Assembly: GCA_902776435.1 (NCBI GenBank)
Contig: CACYQB010000006.1
Span: 44,808 to 108,807 of the forward strand
Direction: 5' to 3'
DNA from: an uncultured Bacteroidales bacterium
GTDB lineage: Bacteria; Bacteroidota; Bacteroidia; Bacteroidales; Muribaculaceae
DNA: 64,000 nucleotides
The translations under genes and the position numbers were made by a program. Shown here in pieces: positions 54,594-63,811 of the stretch (position 1 is the stretch's first letter; each line of letters begins with the position of its first letter). The notes beneath the pieces were generated by a model that was given only the letters and a program-made list of their open reading frames with translations, was not told the origin of the DNA and searched no databases.

Positions 54594-56546
54594 ATGGAGT
54601 ATCAATTAAAAATAAAAATAATTAAAGTTGGTTCCGACTACGTTCAATATTTCATAGATCCTACAGCTAAAAAAACTGCAGTTTCATGCTTTAGGAATAT
54701 TCTAAAAATGAAAGAGTTAACTCTCTTGAAAACCAGTACATTCTTTAATTTCAACGAAGACACTTGCGATGCCCCCCAAAACGGCCATTGGGTATGGATT
54801 GTCATCTATTCAAGTGACGAATTTTTGTCTTCCAGGAAGAAAAAACAACGGACAATCGACAATTTCCCTTTCAGTCAAGAATTATTAACATACAAGGAAG
54901 ATGATGAGGGCATTCGCAAACCCATCTATCCCATCATACACATTTCTGACACGGATGAATATTGGAATTTCATGTGTGACGATGAGACGGTAAAACTACC
55001 CTATTTCATTCCTCGTTTCTTCCAGATTATGGATAACAGCATCTGGAATTATCTCGTACCTTTACCAGATGATGACGATGAACCTAATCGCTTCAACAAA
55101 GTACTTTTTGAGTCTATTGAGGATATCGAAAAAAACTATAAAAATGAATTATATAGTAGCGATGTTGCCATTGAATATGCTGATTTGAGTGCACGTCAGG
55201 CAAGGGAATCCTATCTTGAGGGAGATGGACATGCCTCTCACGTGGTTCCTTTCACTTTCCATTCCGAGACAGCGATTGAACGCATGATCGATTCGGAATG
55301 CGCCGACATTATCGAATTCATGAAGCAAAGCGATCTTATAGAGAAAAGCGATCTCATGAAGCAAAGCGATCATTGTAGAATGCGCTTATTGCTTGTTGAT
55401 GACAACGCCATGAATACAGACAAGAAAAAAGACAAATCGGCTATTATTAAACGTCTGCTTCAAACCAAGATGGGTTTGACTGATGAGCAAGTCCATGTTT
55501 GCATGAAAGGAGACACAATTACAGCTAATGAATCTCTCATTTTCTTGATCGAGTGTGTTAAAACGCTTAATGAAGCCAAAGCAGCCATGAAGGAAAAAAT
55601 ATATGACATCGTCCTGCTTGACTATCTGCTTGACTCTGAGGGCATCGAACGAAATTATGGCACTGAATTACTCGAGGACATCTGCCAAACACAGACAATA
55701 GAAGAGCAGATTGAAAACATACAGACAAGATCCGCCAAGGGGGAGGAATATAATAAGCTCATTGAGGAAAAGGGGTTTAAATTGCTGAGAAGAACCATGG
55801 ACAAAGAATTTCTTTCGCATGATTCTGAAAAGCTAAAAGAATTAATCAAGAAAACTAACGATACTTCATCAACCTACAAACTGGGGCCAAGGCGCAAACA
55901 GTTCTTTATTTTTATCTCCGCATATACGACCGCCGTTAATGAGAGGCTTCTTGCACAAGGATTGAACCGCAGTGAGAGATATTGGTTCATCGATACTGGT
56001 GCATGTCCGACCAACACACCTCAGCTGTTTGCATACAATCTGTTGCAGCTGATGGAGAAACTCTTAAATGACTCCGGTATCCTCAGACTTTCTAGCAAAG
56101 AAATTCTCAAATTCATCATCAGAATCTTTATCCCTAAAAAAGACTCTCCAGATAACAAATCAGTCCGAGAAAGAGCAAGAGACAATTATCATTACTTACT
56201 GAGCCGCCACTATTATTTTCACAGGATGTTAGATGACGTAGAGGTGCCTAATGACTATAGCCGTGATAACAGATGTAGTCTATTCAAGATCTCAGGTTCG
56301 GTTCTCGTTTCTAATTTCATGATGAATCATGAGGATATGGGCGGCCTACTCGAGCATCTGATACAATTGGTGCACTTGACTGCATTCGGAACCATTAGGC
56401 AGTGGGCTGAAATGTGGGAAGAGTACATCTATATCAGGGCCTATTTTGAGAAATGCGGTTTTAAGGTTGATAGTCATCCTGACTTCAAACTGGCATGTGA
56501 GTTTATCGAAAAGTATGTTTATGACCTTAAACGACAACAACGATGA
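54594..56546 (+). CDS. Operon B: 650-residue protein with an atypical receiver domain
   Basis: Residues 1 to about 260 are not recognised. From about 262 a receiver-like fold begins with MRLLLVDDNAMNT (D269, D270), and the phosphoacceptor strand is IYDIVLLDYLLDSEG (D343). The next strand FFIFISAYTT comes about 95 residues later, far more than the usual 30 or so, so a helical insertion of about 65 residues follows the phosphorylation site. The conserved lysine strand is not evident. The C-terminal region (about 480-650) is helical and unknown; no DNA-binding domain was seen. The stop overlaps the next start (ATGA). Confidence 0.75.
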   Translation: MEYQLKIKIIKVGSDYVQYFIDPTAKKTAVSCFRNILKMKELTLLKTSTFFNFNEDTCDAPQNGHWVWIVIYSSDEFLSSRKKKQRTIDNFPFSQELLTYKEDDEGIRKPIYPIIHISDTDEYWNFMCDDETVKLPYFIPRFFQIMDNSIWNYLVPLPDDDDEPNRFNKVLFESIEDIEKNYKNELYSSDVAIEYADLSARQARESYLEGDGHASHVVPFTFHSETAIERMIDSECADIIEFMKQSDLIEKSDLMKQSDHCRMRLLLVDDNAMNTDKKKDKSAIIKRLLQTKMGLTDEQVHVCMKGDTITANESLIFLIECVKTLNEAKAAMKEKIYDIVLLDYLLDSEGIERNYGTELLEDICQTQTIEEQIENIQTRSAKGEEYNKLIEEKGFKLLRRTMDKEFLSHDSEKLKELIKKTNDTSSTYKLGPRRKQFFIFISAYTTAVNERLLAQGLNRSERYWFIDTGACPTNTPQLFAYNLLQLMEKLLNDSGILRLSSKEILKFIIRIFIPKKDSPDNKSVRERARDNYHYLLSRHYYFHRMLDDVEVPNDYSRDNRCSLFKISGSVLVSNFMMNHEDMGGLLEHLIQLVHLTAFGTIRQWAEMWEEYIYIRAYFEKCGFKVDSHPDFKLACEFIEKYVYDLKRQQR

Positions 56547-59035
56547 ATCACGGACATTTCTTTAAGCTCAACCAATATTTGTCAAAGCTTGCCGATGGCA
56601 TAGCGATTTATGACTATACCGAGTTGCAAGCCTATAGCGAGCGGGGGAGGAATAACGCTATGTCGCCCAAGTACCCCATCAGTGTTGTCATCACGCCAGA
56701 TACTGTGAGTTTTAAGATGCATTATTGCGCCTACAAGAATAAGTCCTTAACATATAATTATTCTATCAGCAGCGAATTATCTAAAGATATTCAACTGGTG
56801 CATGTTGAGGATGAGATTCTTGAACTGCCATTTGTTGAAAACCCTACGAAAAATCTGACTGACATCGTCAAGGGCGCTTATATTGCCAACTTTCCGCAAG
56901 TTTTGGCAGATGATGGCTCTGTTTCCACTCCAGAGATGACGGGTAGCCGCTTCATTGATAAACTAATCAAGGAGTGGTCTGAAGGGCAAGATACCAATAG
57001 GACAACAGTTTCCTATTCCACGCTATGGTTGATGGATTTGTTCAAAGACAATAAATTCAATCTGTATAACACCGAAAAGATAAACGACAAGAGTATAGTA
57101 ACCAAGTTCCTGCGCAAGCTTCTATTGGACTTCATGTTCGATCTGAAGCACTCTACCGTCTTTTGCACCAGTCCGGACTATAACAGGATGTATAACGGTT
57201 TGATGTCCGATTACTATTTTTCAGCCTTGATGCACAAGTGTGAGTTCTTCTATTATCGTGAATTAACTATAGAAGCCATTGAAGGACACAGTGATGACGA
57301 AGACTATAATAATCAGATCACACTACTATATGCTCAGGAATTATTCAAAGCCGAAGAGTTATGGGCGGCAGACATCAGGAACCCCTCGTCTGACAAACTC
57401 TTTGAGCAAAAGTTCCCCGATGATTTCGAGCAGAACAATTGGTTCAAAGGGCGACAAGGAACCGAATTATGCTCAAATGTCTTTGAACGCATGACCACAA
57501 CAAGATGGGACTCATGGTTTGCCAATCCCGAAGAGGAAATGCGCCGCATCTATTTCACGATGAAGGAGAATGGTATCAAGCGCATCTGCAATTCCATCGT
57601 GCTGGCAGAATATCTATCGATGGATAAAAGCGAAGATCTTAGCGAGAGCGATACCATCAAAGCAATGGCACTAAGTGCTAGACAAAACCGAGGAAATACA
57701 TCACGCTGGTTCCTGAACCGCTATGACTTTAACGACGTCCTGCATCTACATTTGTTCAGGTGCTTTAATCTGATTGGGCTTGTCTTGCTCTCTCTCTTCT
57801 TACTTGTTGTTTTCGGAGCCTTGAATATTCCTTTCATTAAGGAAGGTCCATCTTCTGGCCTGTCGGGCATACTCCATTTTGCCGGCAACATTCGTGGTGC
57901 ATTTGTAAATCCATACAAATGGTGGTCATGGGGAGCATTGATAGTTTTGGTAATCCTCGATTGGATTTTCATCAAGCGGGGTTATATTTGTCGAGGCAAG
58001 AAAGACCTGCTTTTAAGATCATTCAGGCGTTTCCGGGCCAAAAGACTAATGCTGATTGCATGGGTTGCTGCGTGTTTGCTCTTATTGCCTTATAATCTGC
58101 TTGATGCAAGCAATTACCATGATTGGTTATATGCTTTTTTGATTATTTTCCCAGGCTGTGCATTTATTTTCTTGTTTATCACAGACAATAAACTTCGTTT
58201 ATGCCTTGTCTTGCTAATTGTTCTGCTATGTTTGGGATGCGATTTTATCAATGTTAATAAATGGACAGATGGAGTTTCTGGCTTGGCGATTCTATTATTA
58301 GCGGCAATTCTTTATATCTATTTAGATGCGAAGTTTATTTCAAAAAAATGGAGAGAGTTTAGCAAGCCTTACTTGCATCCTATCGAGAGTTGGCACCTTC
58401 TCCTCCCTAAATTGGTGGCATCAATTACCGCTGCCTGGCTCACTATCTCAATGGGATTTGATGTACTTGTTGCCTTCTTTGATTCTCATGTGGTATGGTC
58501 CACCATGTCCATCATCATTATTGTCGTATTCTCATTTATCCTCTATCAGATAGACCGCGAACTGCCCGAAAGCAGTTCATGGCTCAAAGTTTACCGCACT
58601 ATTGAGATGTTCATCATCAGTTATTGTTTGTCATTCTGCATTGGCCTTGTCATCATCAACTTTATCGGTGAGCGCTATTTGGAGAGGTCCGGTTCTTTAA
58701 ATGACTTCTATGATGAATACGTTTACGAACATGGCAAGACACCAGTGATATTATCACTCGATGGCAAAGACACTTTGATAGTCATACCAGCGTTGGAGAC
58801 ATTGCAGGAAAAACGTCAATTACTCAGCCACGATTACACAAAGTTGTATTGGAATGAGGATTCCGTCAGTTGTATAGATAAAGACCATGCAATTGCCAAT
58901 AAGGATATTATCTACAGCAATCGGGACTTGCTTATCATTCAAGATTTCTTGATCATGTTCTCGTTTGTTGCGATGTTCATCGGAGTCTTCCTCCAGATGG
59001 TATTCTTCGACAGGAAGAAAATGACCGAATTCTGA
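56543..59035 (+). CDS. Operon B: 830-residue multi-span membrane protein
   Basis: The product has a soluble N-terminal region of about 400 residues. A membrane domain with about nine spans between about 408 and 705 follows, then an external-type segment (DEYVYEHGKTPVILSLDGKD), and a last span near 798-820. No family is recognised. As the last gene of operon B, and translationally coupled to the receiver protein, it is a candidate membrane output component. Confidence 0.7.
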   Translation: MNHGHFFKLNQYLSKLADGIAIYDYTELQAYSERGRNNAMSPKYPISVVITPDTVSFKMHYCAYKNKSLTYNYSISSELSKDIQLVHVEDEILELPFVENPTKNLTDIVKGAYIANFPQVLADDGSVSTPEMTGSRFIDKLIKEWSEGQDTNRTTVSYSTLWLMDLFKDNKFNLYNTEKINDKSIVTKFLRKLLLDFMFDLKHSTVFCTSPDYNRMYNGLMSDYYFSALMHKCEFFYYRELTIEAIEGHSDDEDYNNQITLLYAQELFKAEELWAADIRNPSSDKLFEQKFPDDFEQNNWFKGRQGTELCSNVFERMTTTRWDSWFANPEEEMRRIYFTMKENGIKRICNSIVLAEYLSMDKSEDLSESDTIKAMALSARQNRGNTSRWFLNRYDFNDVLHLHLFRCFNLIGLVLLSLFLLVVFGALNIPFIKEGPSSGLSGILHFAGNIRGAFVNPYKWWSWGALIVLVILDWIFIKRGYICRGKKDLLLRSFRRFRAKRLMLIAWVAACLLLLPYNLLDASNYHDWLYAFLIIFPGCAFIFLFITDNKLRLCLVLLIVLLCLGCDFINVNKWTDGVSGLAILLLAAILYIYLDAKFISKKWREFSKPYLHPIESWHLLLPKLVASITAAWLTISMGFDVLVAFFDSHVVWSTMSIIIIVVFSFILYQIDRELPESSSWLKVYRTIEMFIISYCLSFCIGLVIINFIGERYLERSGSLNDFYDEYVYEHGKTPVILSLDGKDTLIVIPALETLQEKRQLLSHDYTKLYWNEDSVSCIDKDHAIANKDIIYSNRDLLIIQDFLIMFSFVAMFIGVFLQMVFFDRKKMTEF

Positions 59036-59108
59036 TCCGATCAGTCTGGATACATATACTGGAACATAGCCGTTCTAAATCAAGGGAGGTTATGAGACGC
59101 AGATAAGA

Positions 59109-59140
59109 TTACTGAAGGCCTCGCTTGATGCCTTCAGTAA
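59109..59140 (+). terminator. Terminator of operon B
   Basis: TTACTGAAGGC (59109-59119) pairs perfectly with GCCTTCAGTAA (59130-59140) around a 10-nt loop, followed by CCTTTG. It is 74 bases after the last stop codon and marks the right edge of the island. Confidence 0.75.
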
Positions 59141-59268
59141 CCTTTGTACTGGATATTTAATAAAATCGTATTTTTAACTTAAATATGAATTTCCCGTGCG
59201 ATAACACGGTCAGAATACCGGTAGATAATTATTACACAGCACTTTAGCGCCTAGATACCCGTTGGTTG

Positions 59269-60672
59269 TTAGTCGTCGGTGCCGAAGAGGGGGTCTTCGG
59301 GCATGACCATGACGGGCTTGGTTTCGGCGGCCTTGAGGATGTGTTGAGGCACGTATTTCTTGTCCACTACCAGACGGAAGGAGTACTCGTTGAACCACTC
59401 GTTGGTCATGATGATGTATCCCTTGTGTCCGCTGTCGCCACCCCAAGAGTTCTCCACTTTCCACTTGATGGGATTACCATTCTCGTCAAGATCGACGGCA
59501 CAGAGCGTCATGGCGTGCGTTGAACCGCTGTCAAACGTGGCAATGCGCTGGGCTTTGTCCATGGGAAATGTGGTGCCGAACAGGGTACCATAGTCAAAAT
59601 TGTCGAGTGCGAGGTATCCGTTGTCGCGGTTGAGCTGCTTGCCCACGTCGAAGCTGGCATAGAGCTTGGTGGAATCCTTGAGCGAAGCGATGGCCATGGC
59701 TGCGATGTCCTCCATGGGGAGGTTGACGTAGCGCCAGTTGTGTCCGTCATAGGTGTGGCGGTCATATTCCACTTCATAGGTCTTGTAGTATTCCCGGCGA
59801 GGGTCGTTCATCGCCATGATGAATGTGCCGTTGATGGGGCCTCCCACGGTCTCGCGATAGAATTCCAGCGGGGTGTAGGTGCGTGCTGGACCTACGGCTT
59901 TGCCGTTCTTGTCGCGGAAAGCGTAGGTGAACGACTTGATGGGTTCACCCAGTGTGAGCGAGAGCATGGAATAGATGGTACCCAGCATCTCGGTCTTGCG
60001 CTGGTTGATGGCTTTTTTGCTCTTCTTGTCAGCAACCATCTGCCGCAGTTCCAGGCCATATTCACGCAGCTTGGACGCAACGAGTTGGCTCATGCGTGAG
60101 GTGCGCTCAGCCGAATAGGTCTCGGGCTGTGCCTCAACAGGCACGAGGCCGTATTTCTCGGCAAGGTCGGCCGCGCCGCAGAAGGTGCCGCCGTCGTTCA
60201 TGGGATGATGGAAGAAGAACTGCACACGCACGTCGTCAATGGGCTTGTCGGCGCAATCGATTACGCCTTGCAGCATGAGGTTGGCCTTCTCGAGCTGGTC
60301 GTAGAAGAAGAGGTAATCGTGAGAGAACTCCACCGCAATGGAGTCGCCGTGATGACGCGCGAAGTTGGCGCGCAGCACATTGAAACTGGAGTACATCCAG
60401 CATCGTCCGCTCTGCCGCTGGTTGTGGATCGATTGCTTGGGCGTCTCGACACTGAAGTAAGTGTCAGTAACCTTGTTGTTGCGATAGTTCCTGGCAAGGT
60501 CGTCGATGGAATTTGTCGCCATGGCATTGCTAACGGCCTTATTTTGGTTGGCTGCCGAGGTAGCAACGATTTGACGCATCATGTCAGGGCTGATACCACC
60601 CTGGGAACGGTCTTGTGCTGAGCCAGCAAAGGCGAGGCCTATTACCAGAGCAAGTGTAGTGAATCTGTTCAT
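59269..60672 (-). CDS. C1 family aminopeptidase (bleomycin hydrolase/PepC-like)
   Basis: The 467-residue papain-fold enzyme has a signal peptide (TTLALVIGLAFAGSAQ). The catalytic cysteine is in RQSGRCWMYSS, the histidine in GSTHAMTLCAVD and the asparagine in KVENSWGG. The family removes N-terminal residues from peptides in a self-compartmentalised hexamer. Export to the periplasm or surface is common in Bacteroidetes versions. It probably serves peptide use. Its -7 element is at 60747-60740. Confidence 0.92.
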   Translation of the reverse strand: MNRFTTLALVIGLAFAGSAQDRSQGGISPDMMRQIVATSAANQNKAVSNAMATNSIDDLARNYRNNKVTDTYFSVETPKQSIHNQRQSGRCWMYSSFNVLRANFARHHGDSIAVEFSHDYLFFYDQLEKANLMLQGVIDCADKPIDDVRVQFFFHHPMNDGGTFCGAADLAEKYGLVPVEAQPETYSAERTSRMSQLVASKLREYGLELRQMVADKKSKKAINQRKTEMLGTIYSMLSLTLGEPIKSFTYAFRDKNGKAVGPARTYTPLEFYRETVGGPINGTFIMAMNDPRREYYKTYEVEYDRHTYDGHNWRYVNLPMEDIAAMAIASLKDSTKLYASFDVGKQLNRDNGYLALDNFDYGTLFGTTFPMDKAQRIATFDSGSTHAMTLCAVDLDENGNPIKWKVENSWGGDSGHKGYIIMTNEWFNEYSFRLVVDKKYVPQHILKAAETKPVMVMPEDPLFGTDD

Positions 60673-60739
60673 ATTAAGTTCTAAAATGGTTGTGCGCGCG
60701 GCACTTGGCCTTGACGCAGGTTAATAGCTTTGTTGACCG

Positions 60740-60747
60740 CAAAGGTA
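60740..60747 (-). promoter_or_regulatory. -7 element for the C1 aminopeptidase
   Basis: TACCTTTG on the minus strand, 68 bases before the start codon, fits TAnnTTTG. No convincing -33 box is seen. Confidence 0.55.
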
Positions 60748-60881
60748 GTGCAAAATTCCGATTAAGCGAGAACAATGAAAGCATGTTTTCATTGTCGAGC
60801 GTGAGGAATTTATCTAACACGAAGACAAAAGCAATTTTATTTAAATTTTTGCTTAATTTGGCTTCGCCGAGCTAAAGGTTC

Positions 60882-60896
60882 TCGCGCGAAGCGCGA
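60882..60896. repeat. Short dispersed palindrome
   Basis: TCGCGCGAAGCGCGA, a 6-bp stem with a GAA loop, nearly identical to 16358-16372. It lies between the GH97 stop and the aminopeptidase promoter. Confidence 0.5.
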
Positions 60897-60957
60897 TTCA
60901 ATTTGCGACAAATATATGATGACACGGCTTCCTCGCTTTTTCTCTTATGTCGGGTGG

Positions 60958-63234
60958 TTACATCTCGCGGATGGTGATGCCAAAGCCTCCGGAACGGGCC
61001 ATGCGCAGCTTCATGACAGTCTTGGCAGTGACCTTCTTGCGGGTGATGGTGTAGGCCTGCGGGTTGGTCTCGTAGTCAGCATCCTTGGCGTCGGCATAGA
61101 TGGTGGCCTCATACTTGACACCTGGTTTCAGGAAATCAAGTTTGAAAGACACCTCGCGGGCATGGTCGTCATTGATTCCTCCCACATACCACACGTCATG
61201 GGCCTTGGCGCCGTTGAGGTCGGCGGCAGTAGCGCCATCGGGCAAGGCATAGATGAACTTGGCAGCACCGCTCACCATGTCTTTCTTGCCGTCGGGCAGT
61301 TTGGCGACACCCTCGGCGGCTTTGTTGACGGTGGATAGTTTGGGATGACGGGCGGTGACCATATACTCACCGGGCTCAGCCATCAAATAGATGCTCTTGT
61401 CCCAATCGACCGCCACGTCCTTGATAAACTGGAAGGCGTCCATGAAGCGGGCATAGTTCTCCGGCAGGTCGGCTGCCATCTGCAGCGGTGAGTAGAAGGT
61501 GACATAGAGCCCCAACTGATTGCAGATGGTGTGACGCATCTTGTCGGCCCAGCCGCTAACTTTCTCCAGATCCATTTCGAAGATGCCAGGCGTGAAGTCC
61601 ATCGGTCCGCCCTGCAGGCGCGTGAAGGGATAGACGGCCGTCTGACCTGGGTCGATGCCCTGGCGGAACTCATTACCCATGGCGCTCTCGTTGCCGATCA
61701 TGTTGGGCCAGGTGCGGCACAGGCCCGTGGGACGTACTGCCTCATGGGCATTGACCATAATGTGGTGCTTGGCAGCCTCGGTGATGGCATAGTGGTAGTG
61801 GTTGATCAGCGGCTGGCTGTAGTGGTACTCGCCGTAGGGGATGATTTTGCCCACATAGCCGCTCTTGACGGCGTCATAGCCATATTGGTTCATTAGGTTG
61901 TAGGCCTTCTCCATCCAGCGCTCATAGTTGACCGTGGAAGAAGAACTCTCGTGGTGCATGATGAGGCGGATGCCCTTCTGGTGGGCATAGGCGTTGAGGG
62001 CGGGCAGGTCAAAATCGGGATAAGGGGTGATGAAGTCAAAGACGAAATCCTTCTGCTTGCCGTACCAGTCTTCCCATCCTTCGTTCCAGCCCTCAATGAG
62101 CAGGGCGTCAAAGCCATTCTCGGCAGCAAAGTCAATGTAACGGCGCACGTTATCGTTGTTGGCACCGTGCTTGCCATGAGGGGTCGAGTGGGCATAATCG
62201 GTCTTGCCCAGTTGCACCGAGGGGTAGTCATTGGTGTAGGACCACTGGCTCTTGCCGCTGATCATTTCCCACCACACGCCCATATACTTGGTCGGGTGGA
62301 TCCACGACACGTCCTCGATGGCGCAAGGCTCATTGAGGTTCAAGATCAGGCGTGATGCCAGTACCTCGGTGGCGCTGCGGCAAACCATGATTGAGCGCCA
62401 CGGCGTCTTGCACGGAGCCTGCATGCGACCTTTCACGCCCTCGGCATCAGGAGTGAGCCAAGTGCGCAGCACGAAGTTCTCGTCGTCCAGGTCGAGGTTG
62501 GTCGTGGGATAGTCGAGCACTGCAGCCTCATGGATGTTGATGTAGAGTCCCTGGTCGGTCTTCATCTGTAAGGCAGTCTGGACACCTGTTGGCGAGAAAG
62601 CCGTATTGGGCCATCCGCAGCCCACGCGGGCCTTCGGGGTCAGTTCCCGTACTTGCGACAGCCGGGAACGGGTGGGTCTGAATTCCTGGGTGGAATAGTC
62701 GCCGGGAATCCACCATGCGATGTGGTCGCCCGTGAGTGCAAACTGCGTCAGTTCTTCCTGGATCATGAAATAGGTCAACGCATTCTCCATCGGAAACTCG
62801 TAGCGGAAGCCCATGCCGTCATCATAGACGCGGAATCGCACATGCATGGCAACGGGCTTTTCACCATCCTGGGCTGCTGGTTGCTGCAGTTTCACCAGCA
62901 ACTCGTTATAATGGTTGCGGATGGAGGCCTCCTCGCCCCACACGGGTTCCCAGGTCTCGTCAAACGAGGACCGCTGCTCGCCGTCTAGGACAAAGCCATG
63001 AGTCAATTGCCGGCTGCCCTTGAGTTCAAATCCCAAGTGTGAAGGCAGGATAACCGCCTGGCCGCAGTAGTCCAGCGAATAGGTGGGAACACCGTCGGTC
63101 AAGGCAAACTTCATGACCAAATTCCCGTTGGGACTCGTCATAGTGATGGCATCGCCCTGTTGGGCTGCACACGGAACGAATGTCGCCAGGGTGACAACCG
63201 CTGCTATCAGAATGGTTTTGAATGATTTCATCAT
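60958..63234 (-). CDS. GH97 glycoside hydrolase (SusB-like alpha-glucosidase)
   Basis: The 758-residue product has a signal peptide (ILIAAVVTLATFVPCAAQ), an N-terminal beta-sandwich (to about residue 270), a (beta/alpha)8 barrel and a C-terminal beta domain, as in SusB. Catalytic residues of the inverting group are visible: HHES (near 430), NAHEAVRPTG and GNESAMG match the three glutamates of SusB, whereas the retaining GH97 members use an aspartate. The likely reaction is release of glucose from alpha-glucans in the periplasm. No SusC/SusD pair is in the window, so it is not in a canonical polysaccharide utilisation locus here. Confidence 0.92.
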   Translation of the reverse strand: MMKSFKTILIAAVVTLATFVPCAAQQGDAITMTSPNGNLVMKFALTDGVPTYSLDYCGQAVILPSHLGFELKGSRQLTHGFVLDGEQRSSFDETWEPVWGEEASIRNHYNELLVKLQQPAAQDGEKPVAMHVRFRVYDDGMGFRYEFPMENALTYFMIQEELTQFALTGDHIAWWIPGDYSTQEFRPTRSRLSQVRELTPKARVGCGWPNTAFSPTGVQTALQMKTDQGLYINIHEAAVLDYPTTNLDLDDENFVLRTWLTPDAEGVKGRMQAPCKTPWRSIMVCRSATEVLASRLILNLNEPCAIEDVSWIHPTKYMGVWWEMISGKSQWSYTNDYPSVQLGKTDYAHSTPHGKHGANNDNVRRYIDFAAENGFDALLIEGWNEGWEDWYGKQKDFVFDFITPYPDFDLPALNAYAHQKGIRLIMHHESSSSTVNYERWMEKAYNLMNQYGYDAVKSGYVGKIIPYGEYHYSQPLINHYHYAITEAAKHHIMVNAHEAVRPTGLCRTWPNMIGNESAMGNEFRQGIDPGQTAVYPFTRLQGGPMDFTPGIFEMDLEKVSGWADKMRHTICNQLGLYVTFYSPLQMAADLPENYARFMDAFQFIKDVAVDWDKSIYLMAEPGEYMVTARHPKLSTVNKAAEGVAKLPDGKKDMVSGAAKFIYALPDGATAADLNGAKAHDVWYVGGINDDHAREVSFKLDFLKPGVKYEATIYADAKDADYETNPQAYTITRKKVTAKTVMKLRMARSGGFGITIREM

Positions 63235-63340
63235 AGTGCTTATCTATTTGTCAGTTTTGAGTTCAAAGAGTGACCGCTATTTTCGGATGCATTTTCAGCA
63301 GACTCATTAAGCGTGATTCTTCACGCCAGATTAACTGGTG

Positions 63341-63371
63341 CAAAGATATATCATTTGTGCGACGGATGCAA
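63341..63371 (-). promoter_or_regulatory. Promoter of the GH97 gene
   Basis: On the minus strand TTGC (63371-63368) and TATCTTTG (63348-63341) are 19 bases apart. The leader is about 100 bases and contains a small GCGTGA/TCACGC hairpin (63311-63326). Confidence 0.6.
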
Positions 63372-63451
63372 CAGTTTGTCATCCAGTGATTGGATATCTG
63401 CCTTCAATTGTTCGTCTCATCATGTCAATGTAATCAGTTGTTTATCAATGG

Positions 63452-63660
63452 TGTCCGTTAAAGACGAGCAACAGCGGCCATTAAGGCCGCTTCAAGGGGA
63501 CGGTTCGGTTTGTAACAAAAGATCAATCTTTTGTTGCTAACGGAGAGTCTTCGACCCGACTTGCCTCTTCGAGGCAACAGCACAGCCCATGATACAGCAG
63601 AAATGCTTATTCGACTCAGATATAGTGAATTATGCCGATGTTGAAAATCTTTACCGGACA
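63452..63660. mobile_element. MITE-like element or IS remnant
   Basis: 209 bp bounded by inverted ends TGTCCGTTAAAG (63452-63463) and CTTTACCGGACA (63649-63660), 11 of 12 matching. The similarity continues imperfectly inward (about 21 of 28). Inside are three hairpins: GCGGCC/GGCCGC (63474-63490), AACAAAAGAT/ATCTTTTGTT (63514-63535) and TTGCCTC/GAGGCAA (63561-63577). No transposase is encoded; a minus-strand frame of 67 codons spans it but has no family signal. No clear target duplication is visible. Confidence 0.6.
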
Positions 63661-63777
63661 ATAAAAGTTGTTAATAAAATTGTTAGTTAAATCTCAGTAT
63701 ATATATAAGGCGACTAGCCAATGTTAACGGTTGCAGTTTTAAATGGCTCATGTTTACCAAATAATAAAAAATTTTAC

Positions 63778-63785
63778 TATATTTG
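63778..63785 (+). promoter_or_regulatory. -7 element of the last gene
   Basis: TATATTTG, 26 bases before the start codon, in the same sequence context (TATATTTGNGGCGAATATTAA-like) as the -7 element of the 1496 gene. A TTTA at 63753-63756 is at the -33 distance. Confidence 0.6.
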
Positions 63786-63811
63786 TGGCGAATATTAACT
63801 TTAAAACCCAC

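Noticed and set aside
63458-63661. A 67-residue minus-strand protein spanning the MITE-like element
   Set aside because: It follows the element's ends almost exactly, contains hairpin-derived sequence and has no promoter or family signal.
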